A DNA stretch of 64,000 nucleotides, from contig NZ_FWPT01000011.1 of assembly GCF_900174585.1 (NCBI RefSeq), positions 62,001 to 126,000 of the forward strand, written 5' to 3'. Position numbers and translations under genes: made by a program. How positions within the stretch are numbered: the stretch's first letter is position 1; each line of letters starts with the position of its first letter. This DNA comes from Parendozoicomonas haliclonae (GTDB taxonomy: Bacteria; Pseudomonadota; Gammaproteobacteria; Pseudomonadales; Endozoicomonadaceae). Below the pieces are notes generated by a model. That model had not been told where the DNA came from. It made no database searches and was given only the letters and a program-made list of their open reading frames with translations. Below, in pieces: positions 44,997 through 52,829 of this stretch.

Positions 44997-45260
44997 ATGA
45001 TTACTATTGATTGGTCTCAGGCTGGCCCTCAGGAGATTGTGGGTTTTATTGCTTCTTTTCTCGTGTTTCTTACCTTCTTTGAAACCGATATGAAGCGATT
45101 GCGAATCGTCGCCATAGTCAGCAATATCATGTTTATCTTTTACGCATCGTTGCGAGACCTGCCCCCCGTTCTCTGCCTCCATATTCTGCTTTTACCGCTT
45201 AATGCCATTCGCCTGCGACAAATCTATACCCAGGAAAACAATTCAAAAGATAGCGGCTGA
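44997..45260 (+). CDS. Small inner-membrane protein, YgjV-like
   Basis: 87 residues with three hydrophobic stretches (QEIVGFIASFLVFLTFF, LRIVAIVSNIMFIFYASL, VLCLHILLLPLNAIRL). The spacing resembles a half of YgjV-type membrane proteins. The short length suggests it acts as a dimer. Function unknown. It is divergent from pdsR with about 165 bp between. Confidence 0.6.
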   Translation: MITIDWSQAGPQEIVGFIASFLVFLTFFETDMKRLRIVAIVSNIMFIFYASLRDLPPVLCLHILLLPLNAIRLRQIYTQENNSKDSG

Positions 45261-45292
45261 TTTCCTGCCGGCATCCTGTTAACCTGCACCGG

Positions 45293-45490
45293 CTCCAGGG
45301 GAGTAGCCTCCTTACCTTTGCCATTTCTGGCCCGGTAAGAGCAGTTATCAACATACTTGAGCCTCAATGCTCATGGTGACTGCGACCTTCGTCTTTCAGA
45401 GGGTTTGGCAAGACCTGTAGTGCAACTCTCTCACCCGAGGCGGGCAGAGTGTTGTGCTACTTTGGTTTGTTGAACCTGTCCCGCCTCCAG
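45293..45490 (+). promoter_or_regulatory. yybP-ykoY manganese riboswitch
   Basis: The leader starts with AGGGGAGTAGCC and continues to ATCAACATACTTGAG, both strongly conserved in the Mn-sensing yybP-ykoY class, and later GACTGCGACCTTCG. The expression platform is visible: GAGGCGGG (45437-45444) pairs with CCCGCCTC (45480-45487), just before the start codon region at 45510. It sits directly upstream of a UPF0016 Mn exporter gene, a usual target. Exact aptamer ends are approximate. Confidence 0.8.
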
Positions 45491-45509
45491 ACTTAATAAC
45501 GTCTTATCT

Positions 45510-46067
45510 ATGGAAGCTCTCGCTCTCTCCACACTGATGGTGTTTATCGCCGAGATCGGTGATAAAACCCAGCTACTGGCTCTGTTACTGGCCTGCCGTT
45601 ATCGCAAGCCATGGGCGATTACCGCTGGTATTTTTGTAGCCACTATTCTCAACCATGCCGCTTCAGCCTGGCTTGGTAACTGGCTCGCCGGGATGTTCAG
45701 CGAAGATGTTCTCAGCTGGCTGGTTGGTGCGTCCTTTATTGCCGTCGCGGTCTGGACTCTGATTCCTGACAAGATGGAAGACGAGGATACAGGCTTCCAT
45801 CGATACGGGGCTTTTGTTGCTACCGTTCTGTTGTTTTTCCTGGCGGAGATTGGCGATAAAACTCAGGTTGCAACAGTAATTCTGGCGGCTCAGTATCAGC
45901 CACTCTCGATGGTTATTCTCGGCACCACTCTCGGGATGATGTTGGCCAATGTTCCTGTTGTTTTTCTGGGGAATAACCTTGCTGACAAGTTGCCTCTGAT
46001 CTGGATTCGCCGTGCAGCCGCAGCGCTATTTCTGGTGCTTGGTATCTACGCCTTGTTCGGACATTAA
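45510..46067 (+). CDS. UPF0016/TMEM165-type manganese exporter
   Basis: 185 residues with six membrane helices in two inverted halves. Each half has the family signature: VFIAEIGDKTQLLALLLA near the N-terminus and FFLAEIGDKTQVATVILA in the second half. These acidic motifs bind Mn2+ or Ca2+. Family members such as MneA export manganese in Vibrio. Regulated by the upstream Mn riboswitch. Confidence 0.92.
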   Translation: MEALALSTLMVFIAEIGDKTQLLALLLACRYRKPWAITAGIFVATILNHAASAWLGNWLAGMFSEDVLSWLVGASFIAVAVWTLIPDKMEDEDTGFHRYGAFVATVLLFFLAEIGDKTQVATVILAAQYQPLSMVILGTTLGMMLANVPVVFLGNNLADKLPLIWIRRAAAALFLVLGIYALFGH

Positions 46068-46071
46068 CCAC

Positions 46072-46112
46072 TCAAAAAATTACGGGGTGCCGCCCATGGC
46101 AGTCACCCCGTT
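46072..46112 (-). terminator. Rho-independent terminator of pdsO (possibly bidirectional)
   Basis: ACGGGGTG and CACCCCGT pair over 8 bp with inner GCC/GGC. An A-run at 46074-46079 gives a U-tract on the minus strand. Confidence 0.7.
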
Positions 46113-46148
46113 ACTGGCCGCTTGCTGTTGGCTAAATGGCTGGCTGAG

Positions 46149-46880
46149 TTACTGACTAATCGCCAGCCCCTGATTCTCACTTTGCAGCTCAATCGTTACG
46201 ATCCGCTCCATCGCAAAGGCATCCAGATCACGCTCCCCCTTAGGCATGCGGGCACCATAGCCAAAGCTCTTGATACGCTGCTCGCTAATGCCTTTGCTCA
46301 CCAGATACTGCTGCACACTGCTGGCACGACGCTCGGATAGCTCGAGGTTAAAAGCTTCCGCGCCACGAGGATCGGCAAAGCCTGATAATTGCACCTTCAG
46401 TTCCGGCTGTTCCATCAGCAGGCGAGCCAGTGCATCCAACTGCGGGATCGCCCGATCATTCACCTGATCTTCCGCCGTTCCAAACATAATACTGAGTTGC
46501 AGAGTATCCAGAGCCAGCGCCTGATACTGTTCAGTCTGGTTCATGGCAATAGCCAGCTGCTCCTGAACCCGGGACAGCTCTGCCAGGGCCAGATCACGCT
46601 CGGCAACCATATTATCGAGCTTGTCTGCTTTGTTGACGTTATTGCCCAGCCAGTCTCCGGCGGCCAGACCAACAATAAAACCAATCGGTCCACCAATCAG
46701 TGCGCCCGCTACACTTGTGCCAGCCACAATGGATGTTTTCTCTTTGCCCCAGGTTTCGTGTTCAGTTGTGCTGCTGGCGTTTGCAGTAGTAACCGTTGCC
46801 AAACCCAGCGTCAGTGCACAGGCAATCGCCTTTACGCGGGATGGGATAAGACGAGAAGTGTTGTTTGCTTGCATTGCCAT
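46149..46880 (-). CDS. pdsO: Sortase-associated OmpA-like protein PdsO
   Basis: 243 residues. A signal peptide ends near ANAS. A Gly-rich hydrophobic stretch follows (GTSVAGALIGGPIGFIVGLAAGDWLG), then a coiled segment and an OmpA C-terminal domain: VQLSGFADPRGAEAFNLELSERRASSVQQYLV with the conserved Asp/Arg that bind peptidoglycan. The Gly-zipper plus OmpA order fits PdsO (TIGR03789). The pdsSR pair is 1.3 kb away on the same strand, separated by two plus-strand genes. Confidence 0.8.
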   Translation of the reverse strand: MAMQANNTSRLIPSRVKAIACALTLGLATVTTANASSTTEHETWGKEKTSIVAGTSVAGALIGGPIGFIVGLAAGDWLGNNVNKADKLDNMVAERDLALAELSRVQEQLAIAMNQTEQYQALALDTLQLSIMFGTAEDQVNDRAIPQLDALARLLMEQPELKVQLSGFADPRGAEAFNLELSERRASSVQQYLVSKGISEQRIKSFGYGARMPKGERDLDAFAMERIVTIELQSENQGLAISQ

Positions 46881-47043
46881 GGTGTTTTCCTTCTTTGGGT
46901 GTGCGTCTTTGACACCTTCTATTTAAACGACCAAAGCGGGCAATCCGGTGCTGCAGTGGTGACAAATTCCGCAGCAAAAATGGCGAATTGTGGCAGGTGT
47001 TCCATACTCGCAGTCATTTCTGTGTGACGGGTTTGCAGTAACT

Positions 47044-48027
47044 ATGAGTTCTTCGCTGAAACACATTGGTGTACTGACATCGGGTGGCGATGCACCGGGA
47101 ATGAATGCCGCAGTGCGGGCTGTTGTTCGCTGCGCGATTTACCACGGCATGGAAGTCACCGGGATTCATGAAGGCTACACCGGCCTGCTGGAAGGAAAGC
47201 TGGAGTCACTGAACAGCCGCTCTGTTGCCAATATCATCAATCAGGGCGGTACCTTTCTGAAGTCTGCCCGTTGCCGGGAGTTCTACGAGCCGGAAGGACG
47301 GGCCAGAGCGGCCGCGCAATTAGAAGAGTCCGGTATTCAGGCGCTGGTTGTGATTGGTGGCGATGGCTCTTTTACCGGTGCTGTGCTTTTAGCCCGTGAA
47401 CATAGAGTCTCCGTGGTCGGCATTCCCGGCACCATAGATAACGATATTTACGGCACTGATTTCACCATCGGTTTCGATACCGCCATCAACACCGTGCAGG
47501 ATGCTGTAGATAAAATCCGCGACACCGCGACCTCCCATAACCGCCTGTTCTTTATTGAAGTGATGGGCCGCGATGCCGGCTACATCGCCTTGTATACAGG
47601 TATTGGTGCAGGCAGTGAGGAGATTCTGATTCCTGAACAATCACGCGGGATGGATTACCTGCTGCAATCACTGGAACGCAGTGGCCGGAAGGGGAAAACC
47701 TCCAGCATTGTGATTGTGGCGGAAGGCGATAAGAGCGGCGGTGTCTATGAGCTGGCCAAGACGGTGGAAGCCAAGATGGATGGCTACCAGTCTCGGGTGA
47801 CTGTGCTTGGGCATATCCAGCGCGGAGGTCGCCCCACCTGTGCAGACCGGGTTCTGGCAAGCCGTCTGGGGGTTGCTGCCGTTGATGCTCTTCGTGATGG
47901 CTCGTCCGGCGTTATGGTTGGCGTTAGAAATAACCTGATCTCCCTGACCGGGCTGGAAAAGGCCTGCAAAGAGCGCACAGAGATTAATGCCGAGCTGATT
48001 CGCGTAGCCGATATTGTTTCCATCTAA
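47044..48027 (+). CDS. pfkA: 6-phosphofructokinase
   Basis: 327 residues from ATG at 47044, the normal length. Phosphorylates fructose 6-phosphate with ATP in glycolysis. GVLTSGGDAPGMNA, VIGGDGSFTGA, PGTIDNDIYGTDFTIGFDTA (catalytic Asp of IDND) and EVMGRDAGYIA and GHIQRGGRPT are intact. The GGDGS motif indicates the ATP-dependent form. The following GNAT gene starts 12 bp later, so the two are likely co-transcribed. Confidence 0.95.
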   Translation: MSSSLKHIGVLTSGGDAPGMNAAVRAVVRCAIYHGMEVTGIHEGYTGLLEGKLESLNSRSVANIINQGGTFLKSARCREFYEPEGRARAAAQLEESGIQALVVIGGDGSFTGAVLLAREHRVSVVGIPGTIDNDIYGTDFTIGFDTAINTVQDAVDKIRDTATSHNRLFFIEVMGRDAGYIALYTGIGAGSEEILIPEQSRGMDYLLQSLERSGRKGKTSSIVIVAEGDKSGGVYELAKTVEAKMDGYQSRVTVLGHIQRGGRPTCADRVLASRLGVAAVDALRDGSSGVMVGVRNNLISLTGLEKACKERTEINAELIRVADIVSI

Positions 48028-48039
48028 CGGGAGCTACCC

Positions 48040-48483
48040 ATGTCCGTCATTATTCGGGAGCCGGTTGCTAGTGACTATGAACAGTGGAATAAATTGTTTT
48101 TTGGCTACCAGAGTTTCTATCGCCACTTTATTTCTATCGAAGTGATCGACATCACCTGGAAGCGGATTCTGGACGCTTCACACAATGTCAGCGGGTTGGT
48201 TGCGGAATATAACGGCGATCTGATTGGCCTGACCCACTATCTGTTCCATGACTCGACCTGGAACAACCTGAAGAGCTGTTATCTTGAAGATCTGTACGTG
48301 AGCAAGCAGTCTCGGGGAACCGGAGCGGCTCGTCTGTTGATCGAGGGAGTAGAACAGAGGGCCCGGGATTTGGGAGCCTTTCGGCTCTATTGGCATACTC
48401 AGGAATACAATGGGGCGGCTCGGTCTCTGTACGATTCCATCATGCCGCCCTCATCTTTCATGGTGTACCGGAAGAATCTGTAG
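48040..48483 (+). CDS. GNAT-family N-acetyltransferase
   Basis: 147 residues with ACGGGAG before the ATG. Motif A appears as LEDLYVSKQSRGTGAARLLIEGVEQRA (RGTGAA loop), and later YWHTQEYNGAARSLYDSI fits motif B. Compact single-domain form. Substrate unknown. It follows pfkA by 12 bp. Confidence 0.88.
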   Translation: MSVIIREPVASDYEQWNKLFFGYQSFYRHFISIEVIDITWKRILDASHNVSGLVAEYNGDLIGLTHYLFHDSTWNNLKSCYLEDLYVSKQSRGTGAARLLIEGVEQRARDLGAFRLYWHTQEYNGAARSLYDSIMPPSSFMVYRKNL

Positions 48484-48507
48484 AGAAGGGCCTTCTGAAG
48501 AGGCCTC

Positions 48508-49356
48508 TCAGGATGCCTCTTCCTTTGATAACACAGCATAACGGCAGGTCGGGAAGGTTTCGCAAACCAAAGCCTTTCGGCCTGCATGCTTACCACTGGA
48601 CACCGTACGCATCATCATCGCCGCTCCACACTTACGGCAGGTCTGGCCTCCGTCGTGATGCTCCTCGTGAGCATCATGCTCAACATGATCTGCTTCATCA
48701 TGCTCGGCACTCAGCGTTGGTTCTCGGCGCTCAGTATCATCCAGAATCGGAGCATCGTTAATAGCCCGGCTCTCATTGATAACATCACTATTGGCAGCCG
48801 CCATGGTATCGCGGGCACCACCAACAACCTCACAGGTGCCCAGCAGCTCATGCATACCCGCAGCCTGATAAACATCACGACGCAGACGGGCAACATCAAG
48901 AATGCCGCGCACTTCATAAACCAACAGTGGCAGATCAACCCGATCACAGTAATCCCGCAGCTCATCCATCTGCTTGTTCTGTCGCTTCTTTTCTACCAGC
49001 TTGATCGCGCACTTGGGCAACATTTTCCGGCGATCACAAAGAAGAATATCAAAGCTGGCATTACGAACCTTTCCGGGCAAAGGGCTGACCGCTCCAGAGT
49101 GGCAGATTACCGTATCAACAGGAACATTACGGAACAGGCTGAAGTGTTCACGGGCTGCAACATCCAGCAAACCGTAAAAGGAACGGGACGGGCCATCAAA
49201 CAGGGGATCTTTCAAATATAAAGATGAGGCCGCCCGACGGCGGAGCAACCAATAGATAATCCCGGCAATAATTCCTACACCAGCCAGCATGGCCAGAGGA
49301 TAGAAATAAACAGGAATCGGGCCAGTTCCTAAATTTATACCCAAAAATTCGTCCAC
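48508..49356 (-). CDS. DUF2726 protein with membrane anchor and C-terminal zinc ribbon
   Basis: 282 residues. An N-terminal membrane helix (FYPLAMLAGVGIIAGIIYWLL), a DUF2726 nuclease-like domain at about 45-165 (LLDVAAREHFSLFRNVPV, SFDILLCDRRKMLPKCAIKL, CDRVDLPLLVYEVR), a His/Glu-rich linker and a topoisomerase-type zinc ribbon (CRKCGAAMMMRT ... CETFPTCRY). DUF2726 is related to restriction-endonuclease folds but catalytic residues were not checked. Function unknown. Confidence 0.78.
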   Translation of the reverse strand: MDEFLGINLGTGPIPVYFYPLAMLAGVGIIAGIIYWLLRRRAASSLYLKDPLFDGPSRSFYGLLDVAAREHFSLFRNVPVDTVICHSGAVSPLPGKVRNASFDILLCDRRKMLPKCAIKLVEKKRQNKQMDELRDYCDRVDLPLLVYEVRGILDVARLRRDVYQAAGMHELLGTCEVVGGARDTMAAANSDVINESRAINDAPILDDTERREPTLSAEHDEADHVEHDAHEEHHDGGQTCRKCGAAMMMRTVSSGKHAGRKALVCETFPTCRYAVLSKEEAS

Positions 49357-49500
49357 TGCTTTATCTCAATTCTTTATAAATACGCGGCGTGATTAATCCA
49401 GTCAGCCACTGGTCTTAAGTTTAGAGCCTGTTGAGAGAATGGCACCTTACAACAAAACACCACTGTCGTGTTAGAGAGTTTAAAAGCTCTAACACGGAAA

Positions 49501-49791
49501 TCAGGCCAATGTGATTTCCAGCTCCGCCGGAAGCTTTTCCGGGCTGGAAATAGCGACCCGTTTTTCCCGACTCAGGTCACCGCTGATAATCTTCACATCG
49601 CGCTTACTGACCCCAAATTGGGACGCCAGGAATTTAATCAGATAACCATTTGCCTTCCCCTCGACAGGGGGAGCCTTGATGCGGATCTTCAAACTATCGC
49701 CGTGAAGACCGGAAAACTCATCTTTACTGGCCCGTGGCTGGAGGTGACAGGCGATAATCAAATCATCCCCCTGCCAACGATAAAAAGACAT
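49501..49791 (-). CDS. yggU: DUF167/YggU family protein
   Basis: 96 residues, normal length. LQPRASKDEFSGLHGDSLKIRIKAPPVEGKANGYLIKFLA is the family signature. Conserved but of unknown function; in other bacteria often next to proC or yggT, which are not here. The stop is followed by a 9-bp hairpin (49468-49495) without a clear U-tract. Confidence 0.9.
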   Translation of the reverse strand: MSFYRWQGDDLIIACHLQPRASKDEFSGLHGDSLKIRIKAPPVEGKANGYLIKFLASQFGVSKRDVKIISGDLSREKRVAISSPEKLPAELEITLA

Positions 49792-49881
49792 TACCTAACA
49801 CTCCAAATAACCGGTGCTACACTCGTAGCGCTTTAACTGCCTGAATCATAACTCAAACCCTGCAGATACCACTCATTAAAC

Positions 49882-51150
49882 GTGATGCAAAAACGCACCA
49901 TTACTTGTTGGGATAAAATCTGTAAGCGGCTGGCACTCTGGTTTTGGAATGTCGCTTTACGAAATGGGCTTCACCTGTTGTTATTCGGGGGAATAATGAC
50001 TGTTGCAAGCCTTTCGGTAGGAAATGAAAAACAAAGCGTCCGTCCTATTGATTCTCTGGTTATTTTTGGAGACAGCCTTTCGGACAATGCCAACACTTGG
50101 CGTCTATCTCATTACTACATGGGTTATCCGGACCCTTTAAACGAAAACTATAGTACCAATGATTTCCGTAGCTTATTTAGTGACCCTCTCTCCGAATTAG
50201 TTGCAAATGTTGGCCCGGCCATTGTTCCATTCCCGGCTTTTCCTTCCCCGCCCTATAACAAGGGTTATTTCTCCAATGGTCCAACAACGGTTGAATATGT
50301 TGCCGCTTATGCCGGACTAGATATTTCCAAAAGAGAGCAGTATCGCAATCTGGCATTTGGGGCCAGCTGGACCACAGACCTGTTCGATACCATTCAACAC
50401 TCCTGGGAACTGAAAAAGCTTCCCGGGCTCAGACTATTATTTCAGGGGAAGATCCTTCCACCCAATCTCGGGCATGTGCTTTCTATTTACCTGTCCAAGA
50501 ATCCGGTTCTATCACCAGACACCATCTACGCGATTTTCTTCAGCGGTAATGACTATATCAACGGTTTTACCGATCCATCCGTTGTTGTGGCGAAGCAGTT
50601 CCAAAGTATTCGCGCATTGGTTGAAGCTGGTGCCAAACATATTTTCTGGGGAATGGTGCCGGACTACTCCCTTGCACCCTGCTTCCATCTCGGCCCTCGC
50701 CGGGATCTGGTGACATCATGGGGCGTTCAGCACAATAAATATGTCCAGAGGCTGGCGGGATTAATCGAGAAAGCCTGGCCGGAGGTCAAATTCACCGTTG
50801 GTGATATCAGTGCGATCTTTCGGAAGGTGGCTCTGGATCCAGATAATGGTTTTCTGGAAACAGATAAACCCTGCACCAATGTTTATATCCCGGGGTGTGA
50901 TCACGAAACGGGGCTGGTCACCCTGTTTAATCTCGCATCAGCTAAAGTCTGCCCGAACGAGGATGATTACCTGTTCTGGGATCAGGTGCATGTGACGACC
51001 CGCGCGCACCGTATAGCGTCCTGGTATGTCTGTGAACTGTTCAGGGAGAACGGTTACCACCAGATGCAGTGCCCGGATATCGCCACCCTGCGGAAAAAGT
51101 CATATGGAAAGACGGTTGAGTCGGGCCCACACCTCGAAGGACATCCATAA
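49882..51150 (+). CDS. Secreted GDSL/SGNH lipase-like hydrolase
   Basis: 422 residues. A hydrophobic N-terminal segment (LHLLLFGGIMTVASLSVG) after about 30 residues suggests export. Block I VIFGDSLSDNANTW has the catalytic Ser; block III IFFSGNDYIN supplies Gly/Asn; block V WDQVHVTTRAH supplies Asp and His. This arrangement resembles GDSL phospholipases/acyltransferases of Legionella and Vibrio. The insert CTNVYIPGCDHETG may form a disulfide. Its 3' end overlaps the convergent gene by 110 bp. Confidence 0.85.
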   Translation: MMQKRTITCWDKICKRLALWFWNVALRNGLHLLLFGGIMTVASLSVGNEKQSVRPIDSLVIFGDSLSDNANTWRLSHYYMGYPDPLNENYSTNDFRSLFSDPLSELVANVGPAIVPFPAFPSPPYNKGYFSNGPTTVEYVAAYAGLDISKREQYRNLAFGASWTTDLFDTIQHSWELKKLPGLRLLFQGKILPPNLGHVLSIYLSKNPVLSPDTIYAIFFSGNDYINGFTDPSVVVAKQFQSIRALVEAGAKHIFWGMVPDYSLAPCFHLGPRRDLVTSWGVQHNKYVQRLAGLIEKAWPEVKFTVGDISAIFRKVALDPDNGFLETDKPCTNVYIPGCDHETGLVTLFNLASAKVCPNEDDYLFWDQVHVTTRAHRIASWYVCELFRENGYHQMQCPDIATLRKKSYGKTVESGPHLEGHP

Positions 51151-52756
51151 AAGTATGAAGGTTGGTCAGCCAGCCCGGCGCATAATTCAGAGCCATTACT
51201 TCCAGAGAATCTAGTGTGTTCTGGCTTTGCCGATCAAAATGAGCACTTGGAGCCAGCGATTTGTAGAAAGGCAGAACCATCTGGCTTAGCACCGCATGAG
51301 GCATATAGCGCACAAGATAATCCATATCTCCGGCAATGGCATAGCTCGCACGTTCTGAGAAGTGATAGACCGAAACCTCCGGTTCGTCGTAACCCTGATT
51401 ACCGCGTAACTCCAACCAGGGACCATCATGCCAGACCAGATAAGGCACACTGTCTCCCTTGGGGTAATCAAAATACAGCAGAGTTTTATCCACCGATTCA
51501 TGGGTCCAGCTGATCGGCGCTTTGGATAACTGAGCAGCGGCCTCCCAGGTAAAGCTGCGTCTATCAGTCCGCTCGCGATGCAACAGAGTACCGCCGCAGG
51601 TTAATGACGTCTGATCTGTTCCCAACTGCTGATAGCAATCCAGAGCCGTATGTATGCTGTGCATAATATCCGGATGCAGCAAGGTCTGAATATCTCTGAC
51701 ATTACGGCGCTGAACACCCTGAACCAGCATATCTTCAGCCCAGACCAGATTTGCAGCATCTATCCCAGTCGTAATCTCAAGAGTGCCTTGGTTAGGACTG
51801 CGGTGATCCAGAAAAGTCGTATGCAGTAATAGCTTTCCACCTCGGGAAGCTGCCCTGATACTCAAATGATCAATACGATCCCGATCCATCACTTCCATCA
51901 ATGCATCCCACTCGGAACATTGTGTCTGGAGAAATCGCGGGCTTTCATTGCGCAAAGGCCGGGGGATTCTGTGAATACGCAGCTCACCATGCTCTTCCGA
52001 AGTTGGAGCAATATTCACAAATACGCGCTCGGCAAGACAGGCCGGCAGATCGACACGGATACTGCCAGTCATCTTCCCGCTGATCCGACTGTATAGGGTA
52101 TCCAGAAGCCAGGCCGTTCCCATCCATACCGGCATGATGATGGTTTGCGCATTTACCCCTCGTGGCGCGACGGGCTGCCCTGCTCGCTGCGCCTGCTGAA
52201 AAGCATCAATCCCGGCATAATGGCTTTCCAGACCACCGGCCATCTGAGCGGAGAGATTCCAATATCCTGACGAGTAACCATTGGTCAGAAAATTTTTCAT
52301 CTGCCAGCCCCAGGAGTTCAGGATGGCCAGCAGCCCGACACCATAGCCGGCATAGTGCATCGTCGAAGAGAGTTTGACCGGAGACGCCCCACCACCAAGC
52401 CCTGTAGAGCTGCTTTGCCCAATAGCACTGAGCAGCATATAAGTCGAGCCAAGCATCGTCGCTGGCAGCACACCACCATAATAAAAACCGTTCTGAATAC
52501 TGGCCCAGACATCATCAGTCATGCCTTCCAGAAACAGGATGCGGTCGCCTTTGCGAAGGAAGGTACCACTTCGATTGGAAGAGTAGTCAGGAAGCCAGCC
52601 GCTACCGGCTCTTGCAGAAATGTCCCAACCCAGATCAGCCCGGGTAATCGGCTCACTCTGTGGGTTTTCTTCAGCAACAGCAGATGACGACAACCCGGCC
52701 TGCAGCACGAGCAGCACAATCACACCTGCCAGCCTTGTCCACAGCCTGAGTCCCAT
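51041..52756 (-). CDS. Large exported protein of unknown function
   Basis: 571 residues with a signal peptide ending near SSAVA-EE (about 29 residues). Hydrophobic segments in the first third (ATMLGSTYMLLSAIG, AGYGVGLLAILNSWG, TIIMPVWMGTAWLL) may be membrane helices; the rest is soluble-looking, rich in Trp and Ser. Eight or more cysteines may form disulfides. No family recognised. The C-terminal 37 codons overlap the end of the GDSL gene on the other strand, which is unusual but keeps both frames open. Confidence 0.68.
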   Translation of the reverse strand: MGLRLWTRLAGVIVLLVLQAGLSSSAVAEENPQSEPITRADLGWDISARAGSGWLPDYSSNRSGTFLRKGDRILFLEGMTDDVWASIQNGFYYGGVLPATMLGSTYMLLSAIGQSSSTGLGGGASPVKLSSTMHYAGYGVGLLAILNSWGWQMKNFLTNGYSSGYWNLSAQMAGGLESHYAGIDAFQQAQRAGQPVAPRGVNAQTIIMPVWMGTAWLLDTLYSRISGKMTGSIRVDLPACLAERVFVNIAPTSEEHGELRIHRIPRPLRNESPRFLQTQCSEWDALMEVMDRDRIDHLSIRAASRGGKLLLHTTFLDHRSPNQGTLEITTGIDAANLVWAEDMLVQGVQRRNVRDIQTLLHPDIMHSIHTALDCYQQLGTDQTSLTCGGTLLHRERTDRRSFTWEAAAQLSKAPISWTHESVDKTLLYFDYPKGDSVPYLVWHDGPWLELRGNQGYDEPEVSVYHFSERASYAIAGDMDYLVRYMPHAVLSQMVLPFYKSLAPSAHFDRQSQNTLDSLEVMALNYAPGWLTNLHTFMDVLRGVGPTQPSFHMTFSAGWRYPGTASGGNRSP

Positions 52757-52829
52757 AGTCTCACCTGCCTTTCGGGGAGATGCACTATAGAAAAGGACGG
52801 AGGCTGTCAGGGTAGTGAATTGTTACCGG

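Noticed and set aside
49468-49495. GTGTTAGAG/CTCTAACAC hairpin as the yggU terminator
   Set aside because: A perfect stem but without a U-tract on the minus strand; kept only as a note.
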